Of a DNA stretch of 12,235 nucleotides, positions 1-5,440 are shown in pieces (positions within the stretch are counted from its first letter, which is position 1; the number at the start of each line of letters is the position of its first letter). A program made the position numbers and the translations under genes. The notes below the pieces were generated by a model. That model was not told the origin of the DNA, did not search any database, and saw only the letters and a list, made by a program, of their open reading frames with translations. The DNA is taken from assembly GCA_009782085.1 (NCBI GenBank), contig WQUN01000120.1:1-12235 (forward strand). Direction: 5' to 3'. Source of the DNA: Bacillota bacterium. Its GTDB lineage: Bacteria; Bacillota; Clostridia; Lachnospirales; WQUN01.

Positions 1-77
1 GTTTCCGCGTTGTCATACAGCCACGCGCGGAAATCGGCGCGGGTGGGAAACAGAAGTTCGGGAACGTCCGCTTTCAT
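1..77 (-). CDS. YdeI/OmpD-associated family protein (5' end only)
   Basis: Only the first 25 codons lie in the window; the gene continues past position 1. The N-terminus (MKADVPELLFPTRADFRAWL, then YDNAE) matches the conserved start of YdeI/OmpD-associated family proteins, where a phenylalanine-proline segment is followed by an F-R-x-W-L helix. The ATG at 75-77 is preceded on the minus strand by AAGGAG nine bases upstream, which supports this start. The family is common in Firmicutes and Actinobacteria and is poorly characterised; some members are annotated as bacteriocin-protection proteins. It lies downstream of ispE on the same strand with a 57-bp gap that may hold its own promoter. The identification rests on 25 residues and is therefore moderate. 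Confidence 0.6.
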   Translation of the reverse strand, partial: MKADVPELLFPTRADFRAWLYDNAE

Positions 78-103
78 AATACACAACTCCTTATCGCTCG
101 CCA

Positions 104-131
104 AGTATACCGGAAGGGTAATGAATCCGAA
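104..131 (-). promoter_or_regulatory. Possible promoter for the YdeI-like gene
   Basis: In the 57-bp gap between ispE and the YdeI-like gene the minus strand reads TATACT at 104-109 (5 of 6 to the -10 consensus). A poor -35 candidate, TTCGGA, lies at 126-131 with a 16-bp spacer. The -10 is good and the -35 weak, so read-through from ispE is an equally valid explanation. Confidence 0.3.
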
Positions 132-134
132 GTT

Positions 135-1271
135 TTACGGCTCTTTCCCGCAGGTCTCCGTCACGAACACCTCCACCCCCGGCTTCTTCGCCTTTAGCGC
201 CTTTGCCGAGGCCATGGCTTTCGCCTGATCCGCGAACAGCCCGAACACAGCGGAGCCGCTCCCGCTCATCGACGCGCCGAGCGCGCCGTTTGCCAGCAAT
301 AAGCTCTTAATCGCGGGGATTTCCGGGCACATCGCGGACGATACCGCTTCCAGGGCGTTTTCCAGGCCCGCGGCCACGGCTTTTATATTTCCGTACCGGA
401 TATGCGCGATCATGGCGTCGATGTCCGGCTTAAGCCTCAGCCAGCCGGCCGGGGATTTTCCGCCGGCCGAGGACTTCCCTCCGTCTGAGGATTTTACTCC
501 GTCTGAGGACTTTCCTCCATCTGAGGACTTCCCTCCATTTGAGGACTTCCCTCCGTCTGAGGATGTTACTCCGTCTGAGGACTTCCCTCCGTCTGAGGAT
601 TTTCCGCTGTCTGAGAATTTTCCTCCGCCAGTCGGCGCGTTTCCGCCCAAAGCCGCGGCGTCTAACGCCGCGTAAACCTCCGCCGTGGACACGCCACCGC
701 GGGGCTTCGCGATAACGACCGGAACCCCCGCCAGCGCCGGGAGCGCCGTCAGCCTCTCCCCTCTGCCCTCCGCCAGCGCGGTCCCTCCGGTCACGCAAAA
801 CGGAACGTCCATGCCGAACAGCGCCGCGATCACCGTCATCTCCGTCTCGCTAAGCCCGAGCCCGAACAGCGCGTTTATCCCCCGTATCGCCGCCGCGCAG
901 TCGGCGCTGCCTCCGGCCAGCCCCGCGGCCAGGGGTATCGCCTTTTCAAGGCGGATGCCGACCCCGCTTTTCAAACCAAATTCCCCGCGCATGTACGCCG
1001 CCGTGCGATAGACGATGTTCCCGCCGTCCGCCGGCAGCGCGGGCGGCTTGCAGATAAGCTCCACGGGGCGTTTTAGCGGATCGCCGCCGGTTTTTCGGAT
1101 CGTCAGCGTATCGCAGAGCCCCACGGACTGCATGACCGTCCGGATCTCGTGATACCCGTCGGGCCGCCCGCCCAGGACGTCCAGCGCCAGGTTTATCTTC
1201 GCGCGGGCTTTGACCGTGACCGATTCAGCGTTTTTCCCAGAAGAACCGCCACTGCGGGTCGAACCCGTCAT
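135..1271 (-). CDS. ispE: 4-diphosphocytidyl-2-C-methyl-D-erythritol kinase with repeat insertion
   Basis: Cytoplasmic GHMP kinase of the MEP isoprenoid pathway; it phosphorylates the 2-hydroxyl of CDP-methylerythritol using ATP. Family marks are the N-terminal KARAKINLAL segment (residues 21-30), the glycine-rich ATP loop PLAAGLAGGSADCAAA (113-128), the GMDVPFCVTG segment (153-162) with the likely catalytic Asp155, and the C-terminal ASMSGSGSAVFG motif (333-344). At 378 residues it is about 80-90 longer than usual. Most of the excess is a 60-residue Gly/Lys/Ser/Asp block at 217-276, made of ten hexapeptides, inserted before the WLRLKPDIDAM segment. The rest is a 17-residue N-terminal extension. 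That extension follows from the ATG at 1271, which has AAAGGA eight bases upstream and lies inside the upstream methyltransferase gene (47-bp overlap). No later ATG, GTG or TTG occurs before the conserved N-terminus. Identification is firm; whether the repeat affects activity is unknown. Confidence 0.95.
   Translation of the reverse strand: MTGSTRSGGSSGKNAESVTVKARAKINLALDVLGGRPDGYHEIRTVMQSVGLCDTLTIRKTGGDPLKRPVELICKPPALPADGGNIVYRTAAYMRGEFGLKSGVGIRLEKAIPLAAGLAGGSADCAAAIRGINALFGLGLSETEMTVIAALFGMDVPFCVTGGTALAEGRGERLTALPALAGVPVVIAKPRGGVSTAEVYAALDAAALGGNAPTGGGKFSDSGKSSDGGKSSDGVTSSDGGKSSNGGKSSDGGKSSDGVKSSDGGKSSAGGKSPAGWLRLKPDIDAMIAHIRYGNIKAVAAGLENALEAVSSAMCPEIPAIKSLLLANGALGASMSGSGSAVFGLFADQAKAMASAKALKAKKPGVEVFVTETCGKEP
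444..623 (-). repeat. In-frame tandem repeat, ten 18-bp units, inside ispE
   Basis: Ten consecutive 18-bp units code in the ispE frame for hexapeptides of the form G-K-S-S-D-G. Variants include GKFSDS (first), VTSSDG, GKSSNG, VKSSDG, GKSSAG and GKSPAG (last). The central units are nearly identical in DNA and the edge units have diverged, as expected for a minisatellite that expands and contracts by slippage. Because 18 is a multiple of three, changes in copy number keep the ispE reading frame open. The block sits in what should be a surface loop of the kinase between conserved segments. Confidence 0.95.
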
Positions 1272-2082
1272 AGAGAATTTCCTTTCCGCCCGTCAATCCG
1301 CCGAGCCACGGCCTGACTACGGGGATCATGTTTTCCCAAAGCTCCGTGTCATGGCCCAAGTCCATATCGTATCGGAGCACATAGTGCGTCATGGCCAAAA
1401 TACCGCCCGGCCGGAGGATGTCGGCGCAATTTTGTACGAGCCGCAGAAAAGGCGTTTTCGTCTCATATTCCAGGGTCCGGTTTTTGTACGCAAGGCTTAT
1501 CATGCGTATCATCTCCGGCAAAATCTCCCACCAGTCGCGCGCCGAGGTGTCGATGCCGTTCTTCTCCGCCAGAATCGCCTGCAATATATCGTTGACGCTG
1601 TGCTCGAAGGCGACTATGTCCACGCTTCCGGGCGGGATGTGATTCTTGACGTTGATCGCGTCGTCCTCAATGACTGTTACCGTTATCGGCAGTTTCGCGG
1701 CGTTCTTTCGGAACTCCCGCGACAGGTCTTTGTTCATGTTCAAAGTGACGTAGCGGGGCGAGCCATTTGCGAAATTTCCCGCGTATAAGGCCATTGCTTC
1801 CGGCAGAGTTGTTCCGCTTCCTGCGCCGACCTCCATCAGCGAGAAGTCCCCGTTCGCGCCGAAGGTCTTGAACACGTCCAGCCACTTCATGCGCGAATAC
1901 AAAAGAGGCGCAAGGCCCAGTCCGTGTGTTATCGGGGCGGCGCAAAGCGCGGCCAGCCACCGTTCTTTCGTCTCCGGCGGCGTCGCGTTCCACTCCCTGA
2001 GTTCATCTGGGAACAAAACCGCGCTTAGGTCGGTTTGCGCGATTTTCGCACTGAGCTTACCGAAATCGTCTAAAGTTTTCAT
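1225..2082 (-). CDS. SAM-dependent methyltransferase, class I fold
   Basis: A 285-residue protein with one recognisable motif: LMEVGAGSGTTLPEA (about residues 82-96), the glycine-rich AdoMet-binding loop of Rossmann-fold methyltransferases. An acidic IEDDAINV stretch and a DIVAFEHSVNDIL segment follow, in the positions of the later strands, and LRPGGILAMTHYV resembles the usual post-motif III region. The substrate cannot be read from the sequence. I chose the ATG at 2082, which has GGAG twelve bases upstream; the in-frame TTG at 2100 has no suitable ribosome site. The last 47 bases overlap the start of ispE, so the two are probably translated together, but the pairing does not prove a shared pathway. 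It lies downstream of the tRNA-Gly terminator with no strong promoter of its own, so partial read-through from the tRNA is possible. Confidence 0.75.
   Translation of the reverse strand: MKTLDDFGKLSAKIAQTDLSAVLFPDELREWNATPPETKERWLAALCAAPITHGLGLAPLLYSRMKWLDVFKTFGANGDFSLMEVGAGSGTTLPEAMALYAGNFANGSPRYVTLNMNKDLSREFRKNAAKLPITVTVIEDDAINVKNHIPPGSVDIVAFEHSVNDILQAILAEKNGIDTSARDWWEILPEMIRMISLAYKNRTLEYETKTPFLRLVQNCADILRPGGILAMTHYVLRYDMDLGHDTELWENMIPVVRPWLGGLTGGKEILYDGFDPQWRFFWEKR
1280..1285 (-). promoter_or_regulatory. Ribosome binding site for ispE inside the methyltransferase gene
   Basis: The minus strand reads AAAGGA here, eight bases before the ATG at 1271. It lies within the coding sequence of the upstream methyltransferase. 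It supports the early ispE start and hence the short N-terminal extension. Confidence 0.55.
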
Positions 2083-2150
2083 AGCGTTAATCAGCTCCAA
2101 TGCAAGCAGTCCGTTTGTTCTCCAAGACGTTCATCGTCATGACAGATACT

Positions 2151-2184
2151 AAAAAAAGCCGCTTAAAACCTTGGTTTTAAGCGG
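2151..2184 (-). terminator. Rho-independent terminator after tRNA-Gly
   Basis: On the minus strand CCGCTTAAAACC and GGTTTTAAGCGG form a perfect 12-bp stem (2159-2184) with a two-base central gap (AA), followed one base later by seven T residues (2151-2157). It begins 12 bases after the tRNA 3' end, as expected for a monocistronic tRNA. Genes downstream (methyltransferase, ispE) would need read-through or a promoter that is not obvious. Confidence 0.9.
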
Positions 2185-2195
2185 TGTGTCCTCTA

Positions 2196-2266
2196 AGCGG
2201 GTGAGGGGAATCGAACCCCCGTATCCAGCTTGGGAAGCTGGTGTTCTGCCATTGAACTACACCCGC
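2196..2266 (-). tRNA. tRNA-Gly (anticodon CCC)
   Basis: A 71-nt cloverleaf folds on the minus strand. The acceptor stem is GCGGGTG with CACCCGC, the D arm GTTC-AATGGCA-GAAC, the anticodon stem CCAGC/GCTGG around loop TTCCCAA, the variable loop ATAC, and the T arm GGGGG-TTCGATT-CCCCT. The anticodon at loop positions 3-5 is CCC, reading GGG glycine codons. The discriminator base is T (U in RNA), usual for bacterial tRNA-Gly. The CCA end is not encoded, so it must be added enzymatically. Promoter and terminator are both clear. Confidence 0.96.
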
Positions 2267-2308
2267 GCAATATTTGTGCATCATCAGACTTCTTCCCTGA
2301 TTGAGAAT

Positions 2309-2337
2309 ATTATACCAGAAGCGCTTTGGGAATTCAA
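2309..2337 (-). promoter_or_regulatory. Sigma-A type promoter of tRNA-Gly
   Basis: The minus strand carries TTGAAT (2332-2337), a 17-bp spacer, and a perfect TATAAT (2309-2314) with a TGG extension just before it (extended -10). Transcription would start near 2302, leaving a leader of roughly 35 nt before the tRNA at 2266. Confidence 0.85.
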
Positions 2338-2357
2338 GTCTCTCTTTTTATTGGTTA

Positions 2358-2386
2358 TTGTCCATGCGGGCGTTTTGAGATATAAT
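2358..2386 (+). promoter_or_regulatory. Promoter of the ABC-HIT operon
   Basis: TTGTCC (2358-2363, 4 of 6 matches) and a perfect TATAAT (2381-2386) are separated by 17 bp. They point away from the tRNA promoter; the two promoters are divergent with a gap of about 20 bp. The expected start near 2393 leaves a leader of about 40 nt to the GTG start of the ATPase. Confidence 0.75.
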
Positions 2387-2421
2387 CATCCCGGAGAACC
2401 GACGACAAAATGCCGGGCGAC

Positions 2422-2427
2422 GGGAGG
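2422..2427 (+). promoter_or_regulatory. Ribosome binding site that decides the ATPase start
   Basis: GGGAGG stands six bases before the GTG at 2434. The in-frame ATG at 2410 has only a distant GGAG, 13 bases upstream, so GTG is the better start. Confidence 0.6.
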
Positions 2428-2433
2428 CAGCGG

Positions 2434-3120
2434 GTGTTAATTGCTGAAAACATCTATAAATCCTATAAAAAGCCGGTACTGGACGGCGTCAGCATATCCC
2501 TCCGCGCCGGGGAGATCGTCGGCGTCGCCGGCGTCAACGGCTGCGGGAAATCCACTTTGCTGTCGATACTGACATCCGTGGTCAGGCCAGACCGGGGCGC
2601 CGTGACTTTGATGGGCAAGGACATATTCAGGGAGCCGGAAGTCCTGCGCAAATACGTCGGGTATGCGCCGCAGAAAAACGGCCTGTTCGAGAATCTTTCG
2701 GCCAAAGACAACCTGCTTTTTTGGGCGGCGGCGTATAAAGTGAAGCCGCGCCTGAATCTTTTTGATAAGCAATTCCTGTCCAAAAAAACCGGGCGTCTGT
2801 CCGAGGGCATGAAAAAAAGGCTCTCCATCGCCATCGCCATGCAAAACGACCCGCTTTTCCTCATCATGGACGAGCCGACCGCCGCGCTGGATATCGGCTT
2901 TAAGCGGGAATTCCTGGAGGATATGAAGCGAGTGAAAGGGGATGGGAGGACGGCTCTCTTTTCCTCCCACCAACCGGACGAGCTCGCGGCGTGCGACAGG
3001 CTGTTCATCATGAGCGGGGGGCGCTTCGCGTTCGAGGGCCCGCCGGAGGCGCTGGCGGAGCGGGAAAAGAAAGAGTTCGGCAAAGCGCTGCTGGATGTGA
3101 TTTCGGAAGGGAGCATATGA
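2434..3120 (+). CDS. ABC transporter ATP-binding protein
   Basis: A 228-residue nucleotide-binding subunit that hydrolyses ATP to drive the membrane partner encoded two genes downstream. Visible motifs in order: Walker A GVNGCGKST (33-41), Q-loop glutamine in YAPQKNG (Gln80), signature LSEGM (122-126, a variant of LSGGQ), Walker B LFLIMDEP with Asp146 and Glu147, and the H-loop histidine in SSHQPDE (His179). All catalytic positions are present, so it should be active. The CcmA/YhaQ-like layout with a short C-terminus fits ABC-2 type exporters. The GTG at 2434 gives an N-terminus that begins directly with the first strand of the fold; the upstream ATG at 2410 would add eight residues. It is followed one base after its stop by the HIT-like gene. 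The substrate cannot be inferred. Confidence 0.9.
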   Translation: MLIAENIYKSYKKPVLDGVSISLRAGEIVGVAGVNGCGKSTLLSILTSVVRPDRGAVTLMGKDIFREPEVLRKYVGYAPQKNGLFENLSAKDNLLFWAAAYKVKPRLNLFDKQFLSKKTGRLSEGMKKRLSIAIAMQNDPLFLIMDEPTAALDIGFKREFLEDMKRVKGDGRTALFSSHQPDELAACDRLFIMSGGRFAFEGPPEALAEREKKEFGKALLDVISEGSI

Positions 3121-3121
3121 C

Positions 3122-3601
3122 GTGCGGAAAACTTTTTTAGGCGAGCCGATATATTCGGAGTGCGTAGGCTGCGGCATAGTCAAGGGAGAATTCTCCGTCC
3201 CCGGCGGGCTTATCTGCGAGACTGAGAACTTCGCTCTGCATCTGGATCCGGAGGTCCCGATCGAATACTTTTTCATAATCGGGGCGAAGCGGCATGTCCG
3301 ATATATACACGAGCTGACGGAAAACGAGGCCGCGGAGCTGGCGGCCGTCCTGCGAAAGGCGCGGCTCGTCCTGCTGGAACTCAACAGTTCCGTCGAGTTC
3401 ACCGTGATCGCGGAGGAAAGGTCGCGGCATCTGCATGTATGGCTGTTTCCGAGGCTCCCGTGGATGGACGGGTATGAGGATTCCCTGACGTCGATAAGGA
3501 AGATAATGCTCGCGGCGAAAAAAATGTACCTGTCAAAAGAGCAGCGGAATAAAATACTCGGCATTGCGGCCAAAGCGGCGGAGCTGTTCGGGAAGGTATA
3601 A
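3122..3601 (+). CDS. HIT-like (histidine triad) protein with altered third histidine
   Basis: A 159-residue cytoplasmic protein. The segment RHLHVWLFPR (102-111) matches the HIT motif H-x-H-x-H, except that Trp107 replaces the third histidine; His103 and the middle His105, the nucleophile in classical HIT hydrolases, remain. The N-terminal SECVGCGI (Cys14, Cys17) resembles the CxxC zinc site of many HIT proteins. FALHLDPEVPIEYFFII and the spacing to the motif also fit the fold. HIT enzymes cleave or transfer nucleotidyl groups; what this variant does is unknown. The GTG start has GGGAG eight bases upstream, lying in the 3' end of the ATPase gene. It sits one base after the ATPase stop and four bases before the permease start, so it is probably part of the transporter operon's function rather than a bystander. 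It could alternatively be a GalT- or Ap4A-hydrolase-like relative. Confidence 0.65.
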   Translation: MRKTFLGEPIYSECVGCGIVKGEFSVPGGLICETENFALHLDPEVPIEYFFIIGAKRHVRYIHELTENEAAELAAVLRKARLVLLELNSSVEFTVIAEERSRHLHVWLFPRLPWMDGYEDSLTSIRKIMLAAKKMYLSKEQRNKILGIAAKAAELFGKV

Positions 3602-3605
3602 TACG

Positions 3606-4715
3606 ATGTTCATCCTTTTGGGGCTAAAGCTGGAAATCAAGAAACACGCCGCCGCCTACCTCCAGCTCCTGATCTGCCTGCTGGCCGCGCTTCTGGCCGG
3701 CGTGTTCGTCCTCGCCGCGGCGATGAGCATACTCGACCGCAAGAGCCCGTTCGCGGATTTTACGGTCGGCGTGGTCAATAACGACGGTGCGCTCGAGACA
3801 AAGATGCTGCTGGACTCGCTGAGAAAGAAGGCGGCAAACCTTCGGGAAATACCCGAGGCCGACGCGCTGGCCGCGCTTAAAAACGGCGCTATCCCGGCGT
3901 ACATCGTGATACCGACGGGCTTCGCCGACGACGTCAAATCCGGGGTGAACACGCCGTTTTTGCTCTACGGGAACCCTTCTTTGCCGATCCAGTGGAAGCT
4001 CACGCAGATCCTGGCCCAGGGCGGGGTGGCGTACCTGTCCGCGTCCCAGGCCGGCATTTACGCCACCATGGACTGCGCCTCCGCCCGTGGCATGGCGTGG
4101 GAGGACGTCGTCGCCAATCTGCTCTATCCCGTGAACGCGGCCTTCATAAAATACATGCTGGACGACAGCCGGCTCTACCGGTTCGCGGCGCTTACGACCA
4201 CGGACGGCTTCCCCGTTGCGGTTTTCTACGGCATGAATTTCGCCGCGTTTTTCGCGCTGTTGTCGCTCCAGGTCTTTATTAAACCGGTCAGGGAACGGGA
4301 CGAGGCGCGGGCGCGGTACGCGGCCGCCGGCATCCCGCCCGCCGCGGCGCGCGGCCTGGGCGTGGCGGCGATGTGGCTGGGCCTTTGCGCGGCTCTGCTG
4401 CCGCTGTTCTTTATCACCGGCTGGAAAACCGCGCTCATGGCGTTTTGCCTGGCCGCCTACGCGGATTTTATGGCGACGGCGATAAAAAACCGCGGCGCGT
4501 GCGCGTTCACGATGTTCGCGCTGGCCGCGGTCATGCTGTATCTGTCCGGAGGCGTCGTCCCGCCGGCGTTTTTGCCGGAGATATACTCGAAGCTGCAATA
4601 CGCGACGCTGACGTACTGGTTCGTCCACGCCGGCGACAAGCTGGCCGCGCCGGTTCTGGCGGGGGCCGGGGCGGCGATGTTTGGGGCGGGGCTGGCGCTG
4701 AAGAAGGCACTGTGA
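3606..4715 (+). CDS. ABC-2 type transporter permease
   Basis: A 369-residue inner-membrane protein with the typical ABC-2 exporter plan. A first transmembrane helix (about 18-42) is followed by a large soluble, probably extracytoplasmic, domain (about 45-195). Then come several hydrophobic helices (about 203-225, 250-272, 275-293, 298-316 and 346-365). The segment after helix 1 (DFTVGVVNNDGA) resembles the YhgE/ABC2_membrane_3 group, which reads as a short strand plus N-N-D. I chose the ATG at 3606, with AAGG nine bases upstream and four bases after the HIT-like stop; the in-frame ATG at 3564 lies deep in the upstream gene. With the ATPase at 2434-3120 it would form a homodimeric exporter. 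The substrate is unknown. The stop at 4713-4715 faces the convergent DUF6794-like gene, with no clear terminator in the 27-bp gap. Confidence 0.85.
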   Translation: MFILLGLKLEIKKHAAAYLQLLICLLAALLAGVFVLAAAMSILDRKSPFADFTVGVVNNDGALETKMLLDSLRKKAANLREIPEADALAALKNGAIPAYIVIPTGFADDVKSGVNTPFLLYGNPSLPIQWKLTQILAQGGVAYLSASQAGIYATMDCASARGMAWEDVVANLLYPVNAAFIKYMLDDSRLYRFAALTTTDGFPVAVFYGMNFAAFFALLSLQVFIKPVRERDEARARYAAAGIPPAAARGLGVAAMWLGLCAALLPLFFITGWKTALMAFCLAAYADFMATAIKNRGACAFTMFALAAVMLYLSGGVVPPAFLPEIYSKLQYATLTYWFVHAGDKLAAPVLAGAGAAMFGAGLALKKAL

Positions 4716-4742
4716 GACTGATGCGGCGGGGATGAAAAGTTA

Positions 4743-5006
4743 TCATGATAGGGAAATATAATAGTGAAATAGCGCTATTATTATAGATGACATCTCATCC
4801 GGGTTATCAATCCCGTTTTCGATAAAGAGAAGCCTTAAAGGGTTTTGTTCAGGGTGCAGAAAATTATTTCTTATCCATAACCCAAGGCTGAAATGATACA
4901 TGCAAAGTTTGGACATACATGTGTTCTTGAATATCAACAAATCGTTTGCCGATAAATGTTTTTCGATACAAGAGAAGCATTTTCCTATTTCTTCATATAA
5001 ACTCAT
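4743..5006 (-). CDS. Small DUF6794-like protein
   Basis: An 87-residue protein. The stretch YHFSLGLWIRNNFL (37-50), followed by an NGIDNPDEMSSIII segment (64-77), matches the core that I recall for DUF6794: a G-L/M-W-I-R-N-N motif and a P-D-D/E-M-S signature. Its function is not known. I chose the ATG at 5006, with GAGG eight bases upstream and the domain starting just after it; the open frame to 5153 runs through the palindromic promoter region and into the divergent regulator gene, so the longer form is unlikely. The gene is AT-rich compared with its neighbours and is paired head-to-head with an XRE regulator. Nothing in it suggests catalysis, a signal peptide or a membrane helix. The family call comes from memory of the motif and is moderate. 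Confidence 0.65.
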   Translation of the reverse strand: MSLYEEIGKCFSCIEKHLSANDLLIFKNTCMSKLCMYHFSLGLWIRNNFLHPEQNPLRLLFIENGIDNPDEMSSIIIALFHYYISLS

Positions 5007-5021
5007 TTTGTTCGCCTCAAA

Positions 5022-5077
5022 TATATAATGCCATAAATTCTGCCAAAAGTCAATGGTGGGATTTATGGCATTATATA
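5022..5077. promoter_or_regulatory. 17-bp perfect inverted repeat between divergent genes (probable operator)
   Basis: TATATAATGCCATAAAT (5022-5038) is repeated exactly as its reverse complement at 5061-5077, with a 22-bp spacer. The region lies between the divergent starts at 5006 and 5097. On the minus strand, TTGACT (5048-5053), a 17-bp spacer and CATTAT (5025-5030) give a good promoter for the DUF6794-like gene, with its -10 inside the left arm. The right arm offers the same CATTAT and TATATA on the plus strand for the regulator, but no good -35. Such symmetry is expected for an operator at which the adjacent XRE protein represses both promoters. Confidence 0.7.
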
Positions 5078-5096
5078 CTTGCCCGGGTGAAACAAA

Positions 5097-5330
5097 ATGT
5101 TGACTTATGAGAGAATACGCAATCTCAGAGAAGACAGGGATTGGACACAACAATATGTCGCGGATTTACTGTATGTCAATCGGCGAACATACGGAGCATA
5201 CGAAAACGGAGTAAACGCCTTGTCGCCTGAAATACTGGTAAAACTTTCAAGGATTTACTGCACCAGCATAGATTATCTTTTGGGGTTGACAGACAATCCA
5301 AAGCCATATAAACGCAGACGCGACCAATGA
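5097..5330 (+). CDS. XRE-family helix-turn-helix regulator
   Basis: A 77-residue DNA-binding protein consisting of one HTH_3/Cro-CI domain. After RIRNLREDRDWTQQYVADLL (residues 7-26) comes the recognition helix region VNRRTYGAYENGVNAL (27-42). The fourth and fifth helices follow (SPEILVKLSRIY and SIDYLLGL, the latter a very common ending of Firmicute XRE proteins), with a basic KPYKRRRDQ tail. No effector domain is present. The ATG at 5097 has a modest GGGTG site about seven bases upstream. The gene is AT-rich and probably controls itself and the divergent DUF6794-like gene through the inverted repeat at 5022-5077. It resembles stand-alone regulators on integrated elements or in small toxin-antitoxin-like pairs, but no such role is shown. 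Confidence 0.9.
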   Translation: MLTYERIRNLREDRDWTQQYVADLLYVNRRTYGAYENGVNALSPEILVKLSRIYCTSIDYLLGLTDNPKPYKRRRDQ

Positions 5331-5440
5331 ACCCTAAGAAAACGATGATTATACCGGAGTGCGAAAACATTAGCCCATATGTCGCCGGCAAATGTTTTCT
5401 GCTTCCGGTACAACTCATCGGTTTCCTGAATCACTCATAA
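5327..5440 (+). CDS. Possible 37-residue ORF coupled to the XRE gene
   Basis: An ATG at 5327 overlaps the XRE stop codon (ATGA) and opens a 37-codon frame ending at TAA 5438-5440. The product begins MNPKKTMIIPECE and is moderately hydrophobic near its end (CFLLPVQLIGFL). The last 26 bases overlap, in antisense, the 3' end of the GH-D glycosidase gene. No family is recognised. ATGA coupling is a real sign of an operon, but a frame this short can arise by chance, and it could be the remains of a longer gene cut off at the edge of the AT-rich segment. Confidence 0.25.
   Translation: MNPKKTMIIPECENISPYVAGKCFLLPVQLIGFLNHS

Noticed and set aside
444..623. Possible CRISPR array
   Set aside because: The 18-bp units are directly adjacent with no unique spacers, and they code in frame for the IspE insertion.
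412..675. Plus-strand ORF rich in P-S-E-D-F repeats
   Set aside because: It is the antisense reading of the ispE tandem repeat; the repeat keeps several frames open. The minus-strand frame carries the full IspE motif set.
2196..2266. tRNA-Gly as an integration site for a mobile element
   Set aside because: No second copy of the tRNA 3' end and no integrase are found in the window; the AT-rich pair lies more than 2 kb away behind an ordinary operon.
2437..3573. Long minus-strand ORF (378 codons)
   Set aside because: It lies opposite the ABC ATPase and HIT-like genes, which have clear motifs, ribosome sites and tight spacing. The antisense product shows no domain.
3624..4628. Long minus-strand ORF opposite the permease
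   Set aside because: The composition is Arg-rich and shadow-like; the plus frame has membrane helices and operon spacing.
4741..4750. TATCATGATA palindrome as terminator between convergent genes
   Set aside because: It is only 10 bp with no loop and no T-run; too weak to call.
4743..5330. Classical toxin-antitoxin pair
   Set aside because: Known pairs are usually co-directional with overlapping or nearly adjacent genes; here the genes diverge, and the DUF6794-like protein shows no RNase, gyrase-poison or membrane-toxin features.
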